Assembly: GCA_023301725.1 (NCBI GenBank)
Contig: JALZUD010000014.1
Location: forward strand, 1-58,859
DNA: 58,859 nucleotides
Reading direction: 5' to 3'
From: Granulosicoccus sp.
GTDB taxonomy: Bacteria > Pseudomonadota > Gammaproteobacteria > Granulosicoccales > Granulosicoccaceae
Shown here piece by piece: positions 25,835 to 35,127 of the stretch (its first letter is position 1; the number at the start of each line of letters is the position of its first letter). Below the pieces are notes generated by a model that saw only the letters and a list, made by a program, of their open reading frames with translations, was not told the DNA's origin and made no database searches. Both the position numbers and the translations under genes were made by a program.

Positions 25835-27970
25835 TTAATCTTGCGTTATTGGCACAAAGACAAATTCACCTGACTGATGTCCGGAACTGTGGATTGGAGC
25901 GTATTGCAGAGAATATTCAGAATGTGGTTTTGTGGCAGCTGTGCTTAGATGTTTTTGCACCTGCTGTATTAATTGATACGTGCCTATAGGTTTTTTGCTC
26001 TGTGTAAGTGTGTCTATGAATGCCTTGGGAAATGGAGATATTTTTGCATTGTTAGTCGACAATAATTGAAGAGAGTCGGTGTGCGCGCAGAGGCCAGTTC
26101 TAACTTTCAACGACAGATTTGCTTGAAACCAGTCGATTTCGTCCGCAAGCTCAGCTTTTGGTAAGTTGTTGTCCAATTGTGAAGTGGAAACTGTGCTTGA
26201 GTAGCAATTGTTAGCAACAATCAAAATGTGTTTTGCCAGCATCCTGCCAACAATAGTTTTCACTGTATGGTTCGGAATCCAGCTTGCTACATCGCTTACG
26301 TTTGCATCTGTTGGTAGCCAATATCCGCGTGATGTCTGGTTGTCTAGTTCGCCATGACCCAAATAGAAAATCAGCAAATTATCTTTCGAACTGAGCGTTG
26401 CACGTAACTGTTCAAGTGCAATCAGAATTTGCTTCTGTGTCGCATTTTTTAAGAGGGTTGTATTGAATCCAAAGCGCTTGGCAAGTGTTCTTTCAATAGC
26501 CAATGCATCGTGCGTGGCATCTGGCAGATTCACTAGGTTTTCATAGACCTGGTTGCCGATTATGAGGGCATGATACCGACCAAACTCGAGTTTTTTGTAC
26601 GCTGTGGTTTCAGAATGAGTGCTTTCTGTTGGAAACTCTAATACAGAAGAATCTTGCGCGTTCGTGTTGATTTTTGACTGAGATTCCAATGCTTTGTTGT
26701 GTACCAATTTGAGTGAATCAAGAATATAGCGATTGCAAGGATCAATGGCCAAAGCCGTTGAATAAGCATCTATCGCATTGGACCCAGGTGGGAAAGTGAG
26801 CTTTCCAACCTGATAATGCATCTTCGCAAGTCTTACTATTTTGTTAAGCACCTGTGCTTGCGCTTCATCGATAACCGGGCATTGGTTATTGCTTGTGTGT
26901 TCTCGAATTAAGCCGTCAGTATGCGAGCTACTCGCCATTAACATGATCAACATCAGTGGCGCTGTTAGTAGCGCGCTCGTTTTAAAGCGGCCTTTTTTAG
27001 TTGCGATTAAAGTTGCAGTAGCTTTATTGTGGCTTGTTAAGGCAGAGTGGTTGTTTGAACTAACTTTTAGTGATTCAAGAGCTGTGAGCAATTGGTCGGC
27101 GGTTTGCAGTCTATCCTTTGGGTCAGGCTCTAGCAGCTGATCGATAATTGCCTGGAAGTGGGCGTGCGAGGGCGGCAAACGCGGAAGGTGCTCGTTTTTT
27201 TGCCTGATACGACAGGATAAATATTGCCTCAAAGGCTGAGTAGCGATTGGGGGTGTTGGAAAATTTAGCGTTTCACCTGTGAGTATTTCGTAAAAAACCA
27301 AGCCCAAGCTATAAAAGTCAGAGCGCGCATCGGGACTCACAGTGCCCTTCAATTGTTCTGGACTCATGTACTTCCTTGTACCTGGCCTCTGTTGTTTCGG
27401 GATTGTCCTATTAAGGTTTGATTCCAGTTGAGCAACGCCAAAATCGGCGAGAATGGGGTGCCCTGATATATTGAATAATACATTGGCGGGCTTTATGTCC
27501 CGGTGCACAAATCCTTTGCCGTGTACGTGTGCCAGAGCGCCAGCCAGCTGGTACATCATGTCCCAAGGTTTCAACCTGGGGTGCCCGGTTTCTATCTGAT
27601 CTTGCAAGCTGAGGCCTGACAAATATTGCAGGGCGATAAAATAGATACCATTGTGATGTCCTGCATCGAAGATGGTCATCACATTGGGGTGTTCACTGAT
27701 GGATGCAGTATCAAGTGCTTCGCGAACAAATCGTTGACAGAAGTGTGGATTGTTGGCTAATTCAATGTTCAGAATCTTCAGCGCAACATCGCGCTGTAGA
27801 GCGTGATGCCTGGCTAGGAAAACGGTAGCAGAACCGCCTGTTCCAAGCACTTCTTTGATGCTGTAGCCAGGGACTTCTATTGTCGTTGGTTGGTACATAA
27901 AGTGAGGGGATACGTTAAATATCGTGCCAATTGTTATAAAAAAAGCCTTAAACCGTTGGTTGATCGGCAT
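25835..27970 (-). CDS. Ser/Thr protein kinase-caspase-like fusion membrane protein
   Basis: 711 residues, three modules. An N-terminal Hanks-type kinase (about 36-300) has glycine loop GTGGSATV, K65 in VALKIL, catalytic HRDIKPAN (156-163), DFG (176-178) and SPEQ. One membrane helix lies at about 331-347. A linker of ~110 residues with a TPR-like stretch (NAIDAYSTALAIDPCNR) leads to a caspase/peptidase C14 domain (about 466-650). There RYHALIIGN starts the fold, H539 sits in YLGHGE, and C589 in VANNCYSS; the usual DSCYSG is changed but the dyad is kept. The caspase domain should therefore be outside the cytoplasm. The start may instead be the ATG at 27898, just before the kinase. Confidence 0.85.
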   Translation of the reverse strand: MPINQRFKAFFITIGTIFNVSPHFMYQPTTIEVPGYSIKEVLGTGGSATVFLARHHALQRDVALKILNIELANNPHFCQRFVREALDTASISEHPNVMTIFDAGHHNGIYFIALQYLSGLSLQDQIETGHPRLKPWDMMYQLAGALAHVHGKGFVHRDIKPANVLFNISGHPILADFGVAQLESNLNRTIPKQQRPGTRKYMSPEQLKGTVSPDARSDFYSLGLVFYEILTGETLNFPTPPIATQPLRQYLSCRIRQKNEHLPRLPPSHAHFQAIIDQLLEPDPKDRLQTADQLLTALESLKVSSNNHSALTSHNKATATLIATKKGRFKTSALLTAPLMLIMLMASSSHTDGLIREHTSNNQCPVIDEAQAQVLNKIVRLAKMHYQVGKLTFPPGSNAIDAYSTALAIDPCNRYILDSLKLVHNKALESQSKINTNAQDSSVLEFPTESTHSETTAYKKLEFGRYHALIIGNQVYENLVNLPDATHDALAIERTLAKRFGFNTTLLKNATQKQILIALEQLRATLSSKDNLLIFYLGHGELDNQTSRGYWLPTDANVSDVASWIPNHTVKTIVGRMLAKHILIVANNCYSSTVSTSQLDNNLPKAELADEIDWFQANLSLKVRTGLCAHTDSLQLLSTNNAKISPFPKAFIDTLTQSKKPIGTYQLIQQVQKHLSTAATKPHSEYSLQYAPIHSSGHQSGEFVFVPITQD

Positions 27971-28255
27971 TTTTTGTTTATTGTCTAACCACGTCTAAAA
28001 AGTCAGTGTGGCTTTTAGTTGAGCGACAATAAGTTTTTCTTAATTGCCAGTCTGTGATTCAGCCCCGTAAAGTTGAAAACTAGAAGCTATTAATACGAAT
28101 AGCTAAGCTTTCACGGTGTTAAACTCTCTGCAAGGAAGCACCGCCCAGTCGCGAATACCGCCTGCTTTCTTTACCCATGACCAGAAAAATAGAGATTCCA
28201 TGCAACTTGTACCTGACGATAAAATACTGACTCGTGACATGGCTGTTTTTGTCCC
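27971..28255. other. Divergent intergenic region, kinase-caspase / glycosyltransferase
   Basis: 285 bp between divergent genes. No additional gene, hairpin or operator stands out. Confidence 0.4.
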
Positions 28256-29431
28256 ATGACCACAACTGAACTCTCTCGAACTAACAAGAAACTCGCGGAT
28301 ATGGCTACAGGCAACACCGAGCGAGGTCGTCGCATCACTTTCGTTATAGAGGCGCTGACAGTTGGCGGAGCGGAGCGAATGGTGGTAGACATAGCCAACG
28401 AGCTAGCTAGCCGTGGAGACCATGTCAATGTGATTTGTCTCACCTGCATGGGTGAGCTGGCAGCTTCCCTGTCTGGTGACGTTGGACTAGTCACCTTGAA
28501 CAAGAAGCCTGGCGTCGATTTAAGTATTGTTAAGCGGCTTCGGCAAACGATCCTCAGTCAGAAAGCTGACGTGGTCAACAGTCATCTCTGGACCGCTAAC
28601 CTGTGGACTCGTCTGGCACTGGTTCGAAGTTCCGTCCCAGTAGTCGTTACTGAGCACAACCGTGATGTCTGGAAGCAAGCACACAATCGAGTCATCGATA
28701 GAATGCTGAGTAAGTTTACCGCTCGATTAGTAGCAGTTTCTCGCGATACGGCTAATTTTTATAAACAGGATGTTGGTGTTCCTGAAGATTTGGTTTTGGT
28801 TATCAATAACGGAGTGGACACTCAGCGATACGCTAATGGCGAAGGCACGGCCATCCGCGCGCAGCTTGCCCCCAACGAAGAGTTTTTAGTTGGCACGGTT
28901 GGCAGAATGGCAGCACAGAAAAATCACATCAGGCTGGTAGAGACCGCCGCTATTTTGAAGTCATGGGGTCTGGTGGTGAACGTAGTGGTCGCTGGAGATG
29001 GTCCTGAGCGTGAGCGCACCGAAAAAGCTATTGTCGATAACAATGTGGCTGATTGTGTCACTCTGCTCGGAGAACGTTCGGATGTTCCAGATCTACTGTC
29101 TGCTCTGGATGTGTTTGTACTATCAAGTGATCGAGAAGGGCATCCTTTGTCGGCCCTTGAGGCACAGGCTGCCGGTACGCCTGTTGTATTAACTGATGCT
29201 GGTGGAAGCGCTGATGCTATATCTGGCTCTGGTGATGAGTGTGGTGGAATACTTGTTGAGAAGTCGCCTGATGCGCTCGCCCGAGCTCTGAAAGATCTTG
29301 CGGACGATAGAGGGCGTTTAGAAAAAATGGGTCATATCGCCTCAGCCTTTGCACTGGAGCACTTTGATAAAAAAACGATGATTGATCGCTATAGCGATGT
29401 GTTCGGTGAAGCTATTATCAGCGTAAGCTGA
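28256..29431 (+). CDS. GT4-family glycosyltransferase
   Basis: 391-residue GT-B fold enzyme. The N-terminal domain begins [26 protein letters not shown], the usual GT4 acceptor-domain motif. The C-terminal donor domain has [13 protein letters not shown], then [31 protein letters not shown] containing the EX7E motif. It transfers a nucleotide-linked sugar to a glycan or lipid acceptor at the membrane's inner face; donor and acceptor are unknown. No polysaccharide cluster surrounds it. rpe follows after 32 bp, so they may be co-transcribed. Confidence 0.88.
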   Translation: MTTTELSRTNKKLADMATGNTERGRRITFVIEALTVGGAERMVVDIANELASRGDHVNVICLTCMGELAASLSGDVGLVTLNKKPGVDLSIVKRLRQTILSQKADVVNSHLWTANLWTRLALVRSSVPVVVTEHNRDVWKQAHNRVIDRMLSKFTARLVAVSRDTANFYKQDVGVPEDLVLVINNGVDTQRYANGEGTAIRAQLAPNEEFLVGTVGRMAAQKNHIRLVETAAILKSWGLVVNVVVAGDGPERERTEKAIVDNNVADCVTLLGERSDVPDLLSALDVFVLSSDREGHPLSALEAQAAGTPVVLTDAGGSADAISGSGDECGGILVEKSPDALARALKDLADDRGRLEKMGHIASAFALEHFDKKTMIDRYSDVFGEAIISVS

Positions 29432-29463
29432 GTCACCCCCCTGCGTTAATCTGGTTAATTCAC

Positions 29464-30141
29464 ATGTTTACTATTGCTCCGTCAGTCTTATCAGCAGACT
29501 TTGCCAATCTTGGAGCCGAGGTCACCAGCGTCATAAGCGCGGGAGCAGACTGGATACATTTTGATGTTATGGACAATCACTATGTTCCTAATCTGACTAT
29601 GGGGCCCGCTATCGCCAAGGCCATCAAACCCTATTGTGTAACTGCTAGCGGCACCTCCGTTCCACTAGACGTGCATTTGATGGTTCAACCCGTTGACGAG
29701 CTAGCGGTAGCGTTTGCGACAGCAGGAGCTGACTTGATCACATTTCATCCTGATGCGGAGCGTCATGTTGATCGTACTTTGCAGCTGATAAAGGATCAAG
29801 GCTGCAAGGCTGGACTAGTGTTCAATCCTGCAGTGTCTTTGGATGGCCTCGAATGGGTAATGGATAAAATTGACATCATTCTACTCATGAGTGTGAACCC
29901 GGGCTTTGGTGGTCAATCCTTCATTGACTCAACTTATAGAAAAATTGAAAAGGCCAAACGACTGATTGAAGACTCTGGTCGCGATATCCGATTAGAGGTC
30001 GATGGTGGTATCAAGCCCTCGAACATTGCCTCTGTGGCTGATGCTGGTGCCGATACCTTTGTAGCGGGCAGTGCAATTTTTAATCAGCCAGACTATAAAA
30101 AGGTTATTGACGATATGCGTTCTCGCCTAGAGGCGCGATAA
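29464..30141 (+). CDS. rpe: Ribulose-phosphate 3-epimerase
   Basis: Interconverts ribulose 5-phosphate and xylulose 5-phosphate in the pentose phosphate pathway. The 225 residues form a TIM barrel with the family signatures [14 protein letters not shown], the metal-site pattern [30 protein letters not shown] and VDGGI. Length is normal. It follows a glycosyltransferase gene and is convergent with the regulator at 30164. The usual gph and trpE neighbours are absent. Confidence 0.96.
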   Translation: MFTIAPSVLSADFANLGAEVTSVISAGADWIHFDVMDNHYVPNLTMGPAIAKAIKPYCVTASGTSVPLDVHLMVQPVDELAVAFATAGADLITFHPDAERHVDRTLQLIKDQGCKAGLVFNPAVSLDGLEWVMDKIDIILLMSVNPGFGGQSFIDSTYRKIEKAKRLIEDSGRDIRLEVDGGIKPSNIASVADAGADTFVAGSAIFNQPDYKKVIDDMRSRLEAR

Positions 30142-30163
30142 CCCTATTGCTTGAGGTGCGCAT

Positions 30164-31273
30164 TCATGCAGAGCTGTCGTCGATGAAGTCAATCAAGTTA
30201 AGGTGCAGTGCTTTCGCCACTGCGTGAGTTCGATTGCTTGCCTTGAGTTTAATGCCTGCATTGCGCAAATGAAAAGTGGCTGTACTCTCAGATATACCCA
30301 AAATTACTGATATTTCCCACGAAGTTTTGCCCGCAGCCGTCCAGCTAAGGCATTCAGTTTCTCGTTTGGTTAGCGAAGTGTTTTCATTTTTATAACCTTT
30401 TGGCTGAGCTACTGTTTCGCGTTCAGCCAGCACTGGCATATAGCAGCTTCCCTTAATGCGATCCTTTACATCGACACCGGCCACCAGATCTGAGATTATC
30501 TGCGCTGCATGTTCGCCCAGTCTGCGTAGAGGTTTTTGCACGCTAGTGAGCCTTGGCGACACGTACTCGCACATGGGTACTCCGTCTAGCCCGAGAATAG
30601 ATAGATCCTGAGGGACTTTAATACCCAGTCTTCGACAGGCTTTGAGCGCGCCAAAAGCCATAACATCGTTTTGACAAAATACAGCTGTGACCTCAGGGTG
30701 CTTCAGGTGAATTTGTTCAAGACAATGTTCACCACCTGTGTGTTGAAAATCCCCACACAGCTCAGCCTGAAGTTCTAGGTTGTTTGCCTCAAGAACATTT
30801 TTGAATCCAGTGGAACGATCTGCAACTTCGAGGAAAGAATCGGGCCCACAAATCATTGCAATCTTGGTATGCCCTTGCGCCAAGAGAAACTTGGCGCCCA
30901 TCTCACCACCTCGCTTGTTATCAGCGTAAACACACCTGTCTGGGTGCAGAGGCAGGTAGCGATCAAGCATCACAGAGCATGGGTATTGTGTCATCAACTC
31001 GTTGAGTTCTTCATCAATGAGCGTGTCTGCATGGATGATGAGTCCATCACATGTGCCGTTATCCAGTGCCTTGAATGCTTCTCTTTCACTGTGCTTGGAT
31101 TGCTGCTTGGGCAGCACAGACAATTGAAAGCCATGTGTAGAGAGGTAATTGGATACAGCTTCAACAATACAGCTGTAGAAAGCAGAATCAAAGTCGTTTG
31201 TGAATATTCCGATATGCCCATTAGATGCCTCGTTTGAGGTAGCTTTGAGGACGGCAGAATGATCCGATGGCAT
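30164..31273 (-). CDS. Regulator with LacI-type ligand domain fused to C-terminal LuxR HTH
   Basis: 369 residues. Residues 18-285 follow the LacI/PurR periplasmic-binding-like effector domain: GHIGIFTNDFDSAFYSCIVEAV, CDGLIIHA, RGGEMGAKFLLAQGHTKIAMI, VTAVFCQNDVMAFGALKACRRLGIKVPQDLSILGLD, and LTSVQKPLRRLGEHAAQ. LacI proteins start with a DNA-binding HTH, but here there is none. Instead residues 301-362 form a LuxR/GerE helix-turn-helix (LTKRETECLSWTAAGKTSWEISVILGISESTATFHLRNAG). The result is probably a sugar- or small-molecule-responsive activator or repressor with inverted domain order. It is convergent with rpe; an 11-bp direct repeat lies about 125 bp upstream. Confidence 0.85.
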   Translation of the reverse strand: MPSDHSAVLKATSNEASNGHIGIFTNDFDSAFYSCIVEAVSNYLSTHGFQLSVLPKQQSKHSEREAFKALDNGTCDGLIIHADTLIDEELNELMTQYPCSVMLDRYLPLHPDRCVYADNKRGGEMGAKFLLAQGHTKIAMICGPDSFLEVADRSTGFKNVLEANNLELQAELCGDFQHTGGEHCLEQIHLKHPEVTAVFCQNDVMAFGALKACRRLGIKVPQDLSILGLDGVPMCEYVSPRLTSVQKPLRRLGEHAAQIISDLVAGVDVKDRIKGSCYMPVLAERETVAQPKGYKNENTSLTKRETECLSWTAAGKTSWEISVILGISESTATFHLRNAGIKLKASNRTHAVAKALHLNLIDFIDDSSA

Positions 31274-31396
31274 TGGAGAACTTGCTCGGTAGCTGTTGAT
31301 TTACTGATGGCTCAAAATCAAGCCAATCGACACATAGGATAGAGTGTTCTGCAAATTTCATTCGACACTAACGGTTAGCTTCCGGGTTCCGAAACG

Positions 31397-31417
31397 GATG
31401 TAACCCAGATGTAACCC
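31397..31417. promoter_or_regulatory. Tandem GATGTAACCC repeat
   Basis: GATGTAACCC occurs at 31397-31406 and 31408-31417, an 11-bp spacing or one helical turn. It lies in the 309-bp gap between the LacI-LuxR regulator start and the 3' end of the EndoU-like gene, so it is most likely part of the regulator's own promoter. No other gene is seen in this gap. Confidence 0.4.
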
Positions 31418-31582
31418 TTGCGCATCGAGACTAAAGCGCTCTGATGAAAGGTTGTTAGCCGAAAAATGCCAAAGAGATCACACTAAATGCACTCACGAAG
31501 TCGTGTCGCAGCGAATCAAGTCTTTCGAGTGCAGACAGTGCTTGGGTGTTATATTACAGGCAGGCTATGGCAAAAAACCCAG

Positions 31583-32182
31583 CTACTGGCCTCGGACATA
31601 AACGGGAAAGGCTGTATTTATGCCACCTCGGTTCGAGGTATAACCTTGAATAGTGAACCCCAATCCAGATGGCCCTTCAAATGGCTGAGCGTTTTTGTCA
31701 CCGCTTTCGTTGTAAGCATTCAGCACCGCTTTGATAACATCGTCACGCGACATAGAGTCGGGGAAGAAACTAGAGAACTTGTCCTTCCATTGATTGCCAT
31801 CACGAATTTCAATAGTGGCGGTGTACACACCTGCTCTGTTGGGTTTGTTTTTAATTGATACGACTCTGGAATTGGCAGGATCCTGGCCACTGGGTCTGGA
31901 ATGAAAGCCGACAGGTTTGCCGCTTCTGTTAATTTCTCCTTCGAATACATGCCACAGATTGATGCCGGGCTGGGTGTCTGACCATTGCTTGTATGAGGGT
32001 TCGCTGTGCGAGCCGGAGTCTTTAGTACTGGAGAGTTGGCCGCTATTGTTACTCGACAGTGATGAACCGCCGCCACCGCTACCGCTAAGAGCTCTCAGAT
32101 CAATGCCAAACTGATCGAGGTTAACTCCCAGGCCGACGAGGACAAGAGCGAGAATAGGTATATAGCGTCTGTACTTGTTCAT
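31583..32182 (-). CDS. EndoU-like nuclease domain protein with N-terminal anchor
   Basis: 199 residues. A hydrophobic segment at about 8-21 after MNKYRRY looks like a signal anchor. A Gly/Ser-rich linker (34-58) follows. The C-terminal domain (about 72-199) resembles bacterial EndoU toxins: H78 in LWHVFEGEIN, H94 in VGFHSRPSG, then NRAGVYTATIEI, FSSFFPDSM and DDVIKAVLNAY. The two histidines match the expected catalytic pair; the third catalytic residue is not certain. Most such domains are C-terminal tips of large polymorphic toxins; here it stands alone with no adjacent immunity or export gene. Assignment is by pattern recognition only. Confidence 0.65.
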   Translation of the reverse strand: MNKYRRYIPILALVLVGLGVNLDQFGIDLRALSGSGGGGSSLSSNNSGQLSSTKDSGSHSEPSYKQWSDTQPGINLWHVFEGEINRSGKPVGFHSRPSGQDPANSRVVSIKNKPNRAGVYTATIEIRDGNQWKDKFSSFFPDSMSRDDVIKAVLNAYNESGDKNAQPFEGPSGLGFTIQGYTSNRGGINTAFPVYVRGQ

Positions 32183-32286
32183 TACGGATCCAGCATCTGT
32201 AGTGTAGATAGTGCCGATGGTAACAATTCCTGACTCCAGTGACTTGCGGTTCTGAGCGAGTGATCCTGATGTTTCAGTGTTTTACC

Positions 32287-32306
32287 GATTCACCGTTTTG
32301 TGAATC
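32287..32306. promoter_or_regulatory. Inverted repeat GATTCAC-N6-GTGAATC
   Basis: A perfect 7-bp inverted repeat with a 6-bp spacer, 56 bp upstream of the symporter start and 105 bp upstream of the EndoU gene start. It has the size of a dimer operator. Confidence 0.4.
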
Positions 32307-32361
32307 CACATTGTTCGAAAAGCGTACGATGATTGTTAATTTGAATAATAGCTGAGCACTA

Positions 32362-33753
32362 ATGAACCCCCATTCCGTGGAAAGCGAGTCTAAGAGCGCT
32401 GGGCCTGCGATTGCTCCCACAGCCACTGTGCCGACGTCAACGCTCTTAGCCTATGGATCCCTTGCGTTTCCATTAGCTGCCGCGTTTATTGCCTTGCAGG
32501 TCATTGTGCCCACGTTCTATGCGCAAACCACAGGCTTAAGTCTGACAGCAATCGGCGGTATTCTTCTGGTCGCTAGGCTGTTCGATATGATCACAGACCC
32601 ACTGGTGGGGTACTGGTCAGATCAAAACCAGAATCGCTTTGGGCGGCGCAAAGTGTTCGTGGTAGTCGCAGCACCTTTGATTGGCGTATCGGTGTGGTTT
32701 TTATTCAATCCCCCCGCCACAGCCGCCACGGCCTACTTGTTGTGGTGGACTATTGCAATATATGTAGCGGGTACGTTGGCGATAGTGCCAGCGAGTGCGT
32801 GGGCAGCGGAATTGTCCCCCGACTACAATCAGCGCAGCCGCGTTACCGGTTATCGAGTGGCCTTCGGGCTAAGCGGAACTTTAATAGCACTGGTGGTATC
32901 CGCCATTTTTGCTGGCGACAACAGTGCTGAACTTGCGCCAACTCTTACGGCGATAACCTGGCTGGTACTACTGACTTTGCTGATCAGCACCGCATGGGCG
33001 GCTTTTGTGGTGCCTGATAAATCGCAGACTAAACTTCCGACTAACTCGCTAGCATCTGCTTGGACCTTGATAAAGACCCCCAATCCGTTCAGGCAGTTAC
33101 TGGTGAGTTTTTTGTTGAACGCCGTCGGTAACGCTATCCCTGGTACGTTGTTTTTGCTCTACGTCACGCACGTGCTCGGTGTTGCTGATCTTGTGGGCGT
33201 GTTTTTGTTTGTCTATTTTGTTATAGCTGCAGCAGCAGTTCCAGTTTGGGTCGCCTTGTCAAAGCGTTTTGGGAAGCATCAAACCTGGTCAGTGGCAATG
33301 ATCATTGCCTGCGCCTCCTTTGTTTGGGTGCCCTTCCTAGGGCCAGATACCGCCATGTTGTTCTATGTGATTGTCATAGCTACAGGTTTTGCTATGGGTG
33401 CTGATCTTGTGCTACCCAGTGCAATCAATGCGGATGTTATCGAGTGGGACGCGTTGAACAGTGGTTACAACCGCCCTGGTTTGTTCTTTGCGTTGTGGGG
33501 AACAGCCGCTAAATTGTCTTACGCGCTAGCGGTGGGCATAGCGTTTCCATTGTTGGATTTGGTTGGTTTCAGTGCAACCGAACCCAACAGCGACTCCAGT
33601 CTCATGTGGTTATCCGTTTTGTATGGCGCGCCTTGCATAGCGTTTAAGCTGGCGGCGGTCTGGAGCATGCGTAACTATCCCATCACAGAAAAAGTGCACG
33701 CTGATATCCGTCAACAGCTTGCAAAGCGTGACGAGGCAGAGAACCCCCAGTAA
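32362..33753 (+). CDS. GPH/MFS_2-family symporter
   Basis: 463 residues, about twelve membrane helices. The loop motif ARLFDMITDPLVGYWSDQNQNRFGRRK is the signature of glycoside-pentoside-hexuronide (MelB-like) cation symporters. A second diagnostic stretch is ADLVLPSAINADVIEWD. The substrate is likely a sugar or related compound, but some members carry other solutes. The first ~25 residues are a Ser/Thr/Ala-rich cytosolic tail. It is convergent with the sbtB-like gene (39 bp gap). It might be controlled by the inverted repeat just upstream. Confidence 0.87.
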   Translation: MNPHSVESESKSAGPAIAPTATVPTSTLLAYGSLAFPLAAAFIALQVIVPTFYAQTTGLSLTAIGGILLVARLFDMITDPLVGYWSDQNQNRFGRRKVFVVVAAPLIGVSVWFLFNPPATAATAYLLWWTIAIYVAGTLAIVPASAWAAELSPDYNQRSRVTGYRVAFGLSGTLIALVVSAIFAGDNSAELAPTLTAITWLVLLTLLISTAWAAFVVPDKSQTKLPTNSLASAWTLIKTPNPFRQLLVSFLLNAVGNAIPGTLFLLYVTHVLGVADLVGVFLFVYFVIAAAAVPVWVALSKRFGKHQTWSVAMIIACASFVWVPFLGPDTAMLFYVIVIATGFAMGADLVLPSAINADVIEWDALNSGYNRPGLFFALWGTAAKLSYALAVGIAFPLLDLVGFSATEPNSDSSLMWLSVLYGAPCIAFKLAAVWSMRNYPITEKVHADIRQQLAKRDEAENPQ

Positions 33754-33791
33754 CAGTGATGCGTTGCCGCGAGCTTTAGCCGAAAAAATTC

Positions 33792-34103
33792 CTAGAAGCG
33801 TTCGGCCCGAACCACATCACAGTCTGATACTGAGACGATGCCTAAGTGCTTTTCGACGATGTCGAAGGCAATGGCGAGGATGGGATCAACCATCTCAGGC
33901 TTGACGATGCAGAGCACATGAACCATCCCACCCGCTGAAGAAATCTGACCGTCAACAGTCCAGGGTCCGCTTCTGCCGGAGCCTCCTCGCACAGGAAGCA
34001 GTGTGTAGCCAGTGACACCGCCTTCGTCCAGAGCACGGGTAAGGCGAGATTGCATGGGCGCTTCAATAATGATTTCTACGCGCTTGGCTTTGTGAACATT
34101 CAT
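33792..34103 (-). CDS. sbtB: PII-like protein, SbtB-type partner of the bicarbonate transporter
   Basis: 103-residue protein with the ferredoxin-like PII fold pattern: KRVEIIIEAPMQSRLTRALDEGGVTGYTLLPVRGGSG at the N-terminus (T-loop follows GYTLLP) and VHVLCIVKPEMVDPILAIAFDIVEKHLGIVSVSD at the C-terminus. In cyanobacteria SbtB binds adenyl nucleotides and gates SbtA. No C-terminal cysteine switch is present. It starts 9 bp after the transporter stop, with AGGAAA as ribosome binding site, so the two are one operon. Confidence 0.82.
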   Translation of the reverse strand: MNVHKAKRVEIIIEAPMQSRLTRALDEGGVTGYTLLPVRGGSGRSGPWTVDGQISSAGGMVHVLCIVKPEMVDPILAIAFDIVEKHLGIVSVSDCDVVRAERF

Positions 34104-34112
34104 ATAAATTTC

Positions 34113-35087
34113 CTATGAATAAAGGGCACTGGCGGCAGCCAGATACAACGGTATGCCCAAGGTGAGATTGAACGGAAATGTGATGCCTAGTGATAGTGTC
34201 AGATAAATGCCAGCATTGGCTTCGGGCAGTGCTACACGCATGGCTGCAGGTACAGCAATGTAGGAGGCTGAAGCGCAAAGCACCATCAGTAGCACGGCAC
34301 CACCTTCAGATAAGTTCAGCAGCAAAGCAATGGCAAGCCCGGTGATAGATCCTAGCAATGGCATGAGTACACCAAATGTAACCAATCCGCGATTGATGTG
34401 CTTATAGCTTTGCAGCAAGCTCCTACCGGCCACCAGTCCTATGTCGAGCAAAAATAAGCAAAGCACGCCTTTAAACGGCGTAACGATAAAGCTTTCTATT
34501 TCTTTCATACCCTCACTGCCAGTGAGTACGCCTATAACGAAAGCGCCAATCAACAGGACAATTGAGCCGTTGAGAAGAATTTCGCGCCACATATCTGACC
34601 CCATGCGCGAGTCTTTGCTGCCACGGGATGCTAGCCAAAGCGCGGTAACAATGGCAGGTGCTTCCATGGCAGCAGCAACGGCGACCATGTAGCCTTCGGC
34701 TTCGATGTTGTAGAGCTCTAATGCCGAGGTTGCTGCAACAAACGTCACGATGGAAATTGAGCCATAGTGGCCAGCAACTGCTGCCTTGTTGAGTTGATCA
34801 AGTCGAGTCATGACGTTAAGAAGCGCAAATGCCAATATGGGCAGTAGTAGCGAGAGCAATGTACCCGCTATGAGCGCCATGAGGACGCCACCGTCAAACT
34901 CATTGCTCGATACGCTCACGCCACCTTTGAATCCGATTGCGAATAGCAAATAGATGGACAAGGCTTTTGCCATCGCCTCTGGGATGGTGAGATCTGAGCG
35001 TACAATCGCTGCAAAAAAGCCGAGAGCAAACGACAGGATTATAGGTGAGAGTAGATTGTTCCCAGCCGACACGAGGATGTCATTCAT
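34113..35087 (-). CDS. sbtA: Sodium-dependent bicarbonate transporter SbtA-like
   Basis: 324 residues with about ten helices of the SbtA (DUF897) family. Marks are SPIILSFALGFFAAIVRSDLTIPEAMAKALSIYLLFAIGFKGGV at the N-terminus and AVAGHYGSISIVTF, the conserved glycine/serine motif of the substrate site. It probably imports bicarbonate with sodium across the inner membrane. Many heterotrophic marine bacteria carry it, where bicarbonate would feed carboxylases or pH control; no carbon-fixation genes are visible here. It is followed immediately by its PII-like partner. Upstream lies a ~70-bp palindromic repeat. Confidence 0.88.
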   Translation of the reverse strand: MNDILVSAGNNLLSPIILSFALGFFAAIVRSDLTIPEAMAKALSIYLLFAIGFKGGVSVSSNEFDGGVLMALIAGTLLSLLLPILAFALLNVMTRLDQLNKAAVAGHYGSISIVTFVAATSALELYNIEAEGYMVAVAAAMEAPAIVTALWLASRGSKDSRMGSDMWREILLNGSIVLLIGAFVIGVLTGSEGMKEIESFIVTPFKGVLCLFLLDIGLVAGRSLLQSYKHINRGLVTFGVLMPLLGSITGLAIALLLNLSEGGAVLLMVLCASASYIAVPAAMRVALPEANAGIYLTLSLGITFPFNLTLGIPLYLAAASALYS

Positions 35088-35127
35088 GGTGTAGTTGTTC
35101 TGCGAGGGAGTGACACTTACATTAATT

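Noticed and set aside
31487..31858. Plus-strand 123-codon frame
   Set aside because: It lies antisense to the EndoU-like gene, has no ribosome binding site and no protein-like composition.
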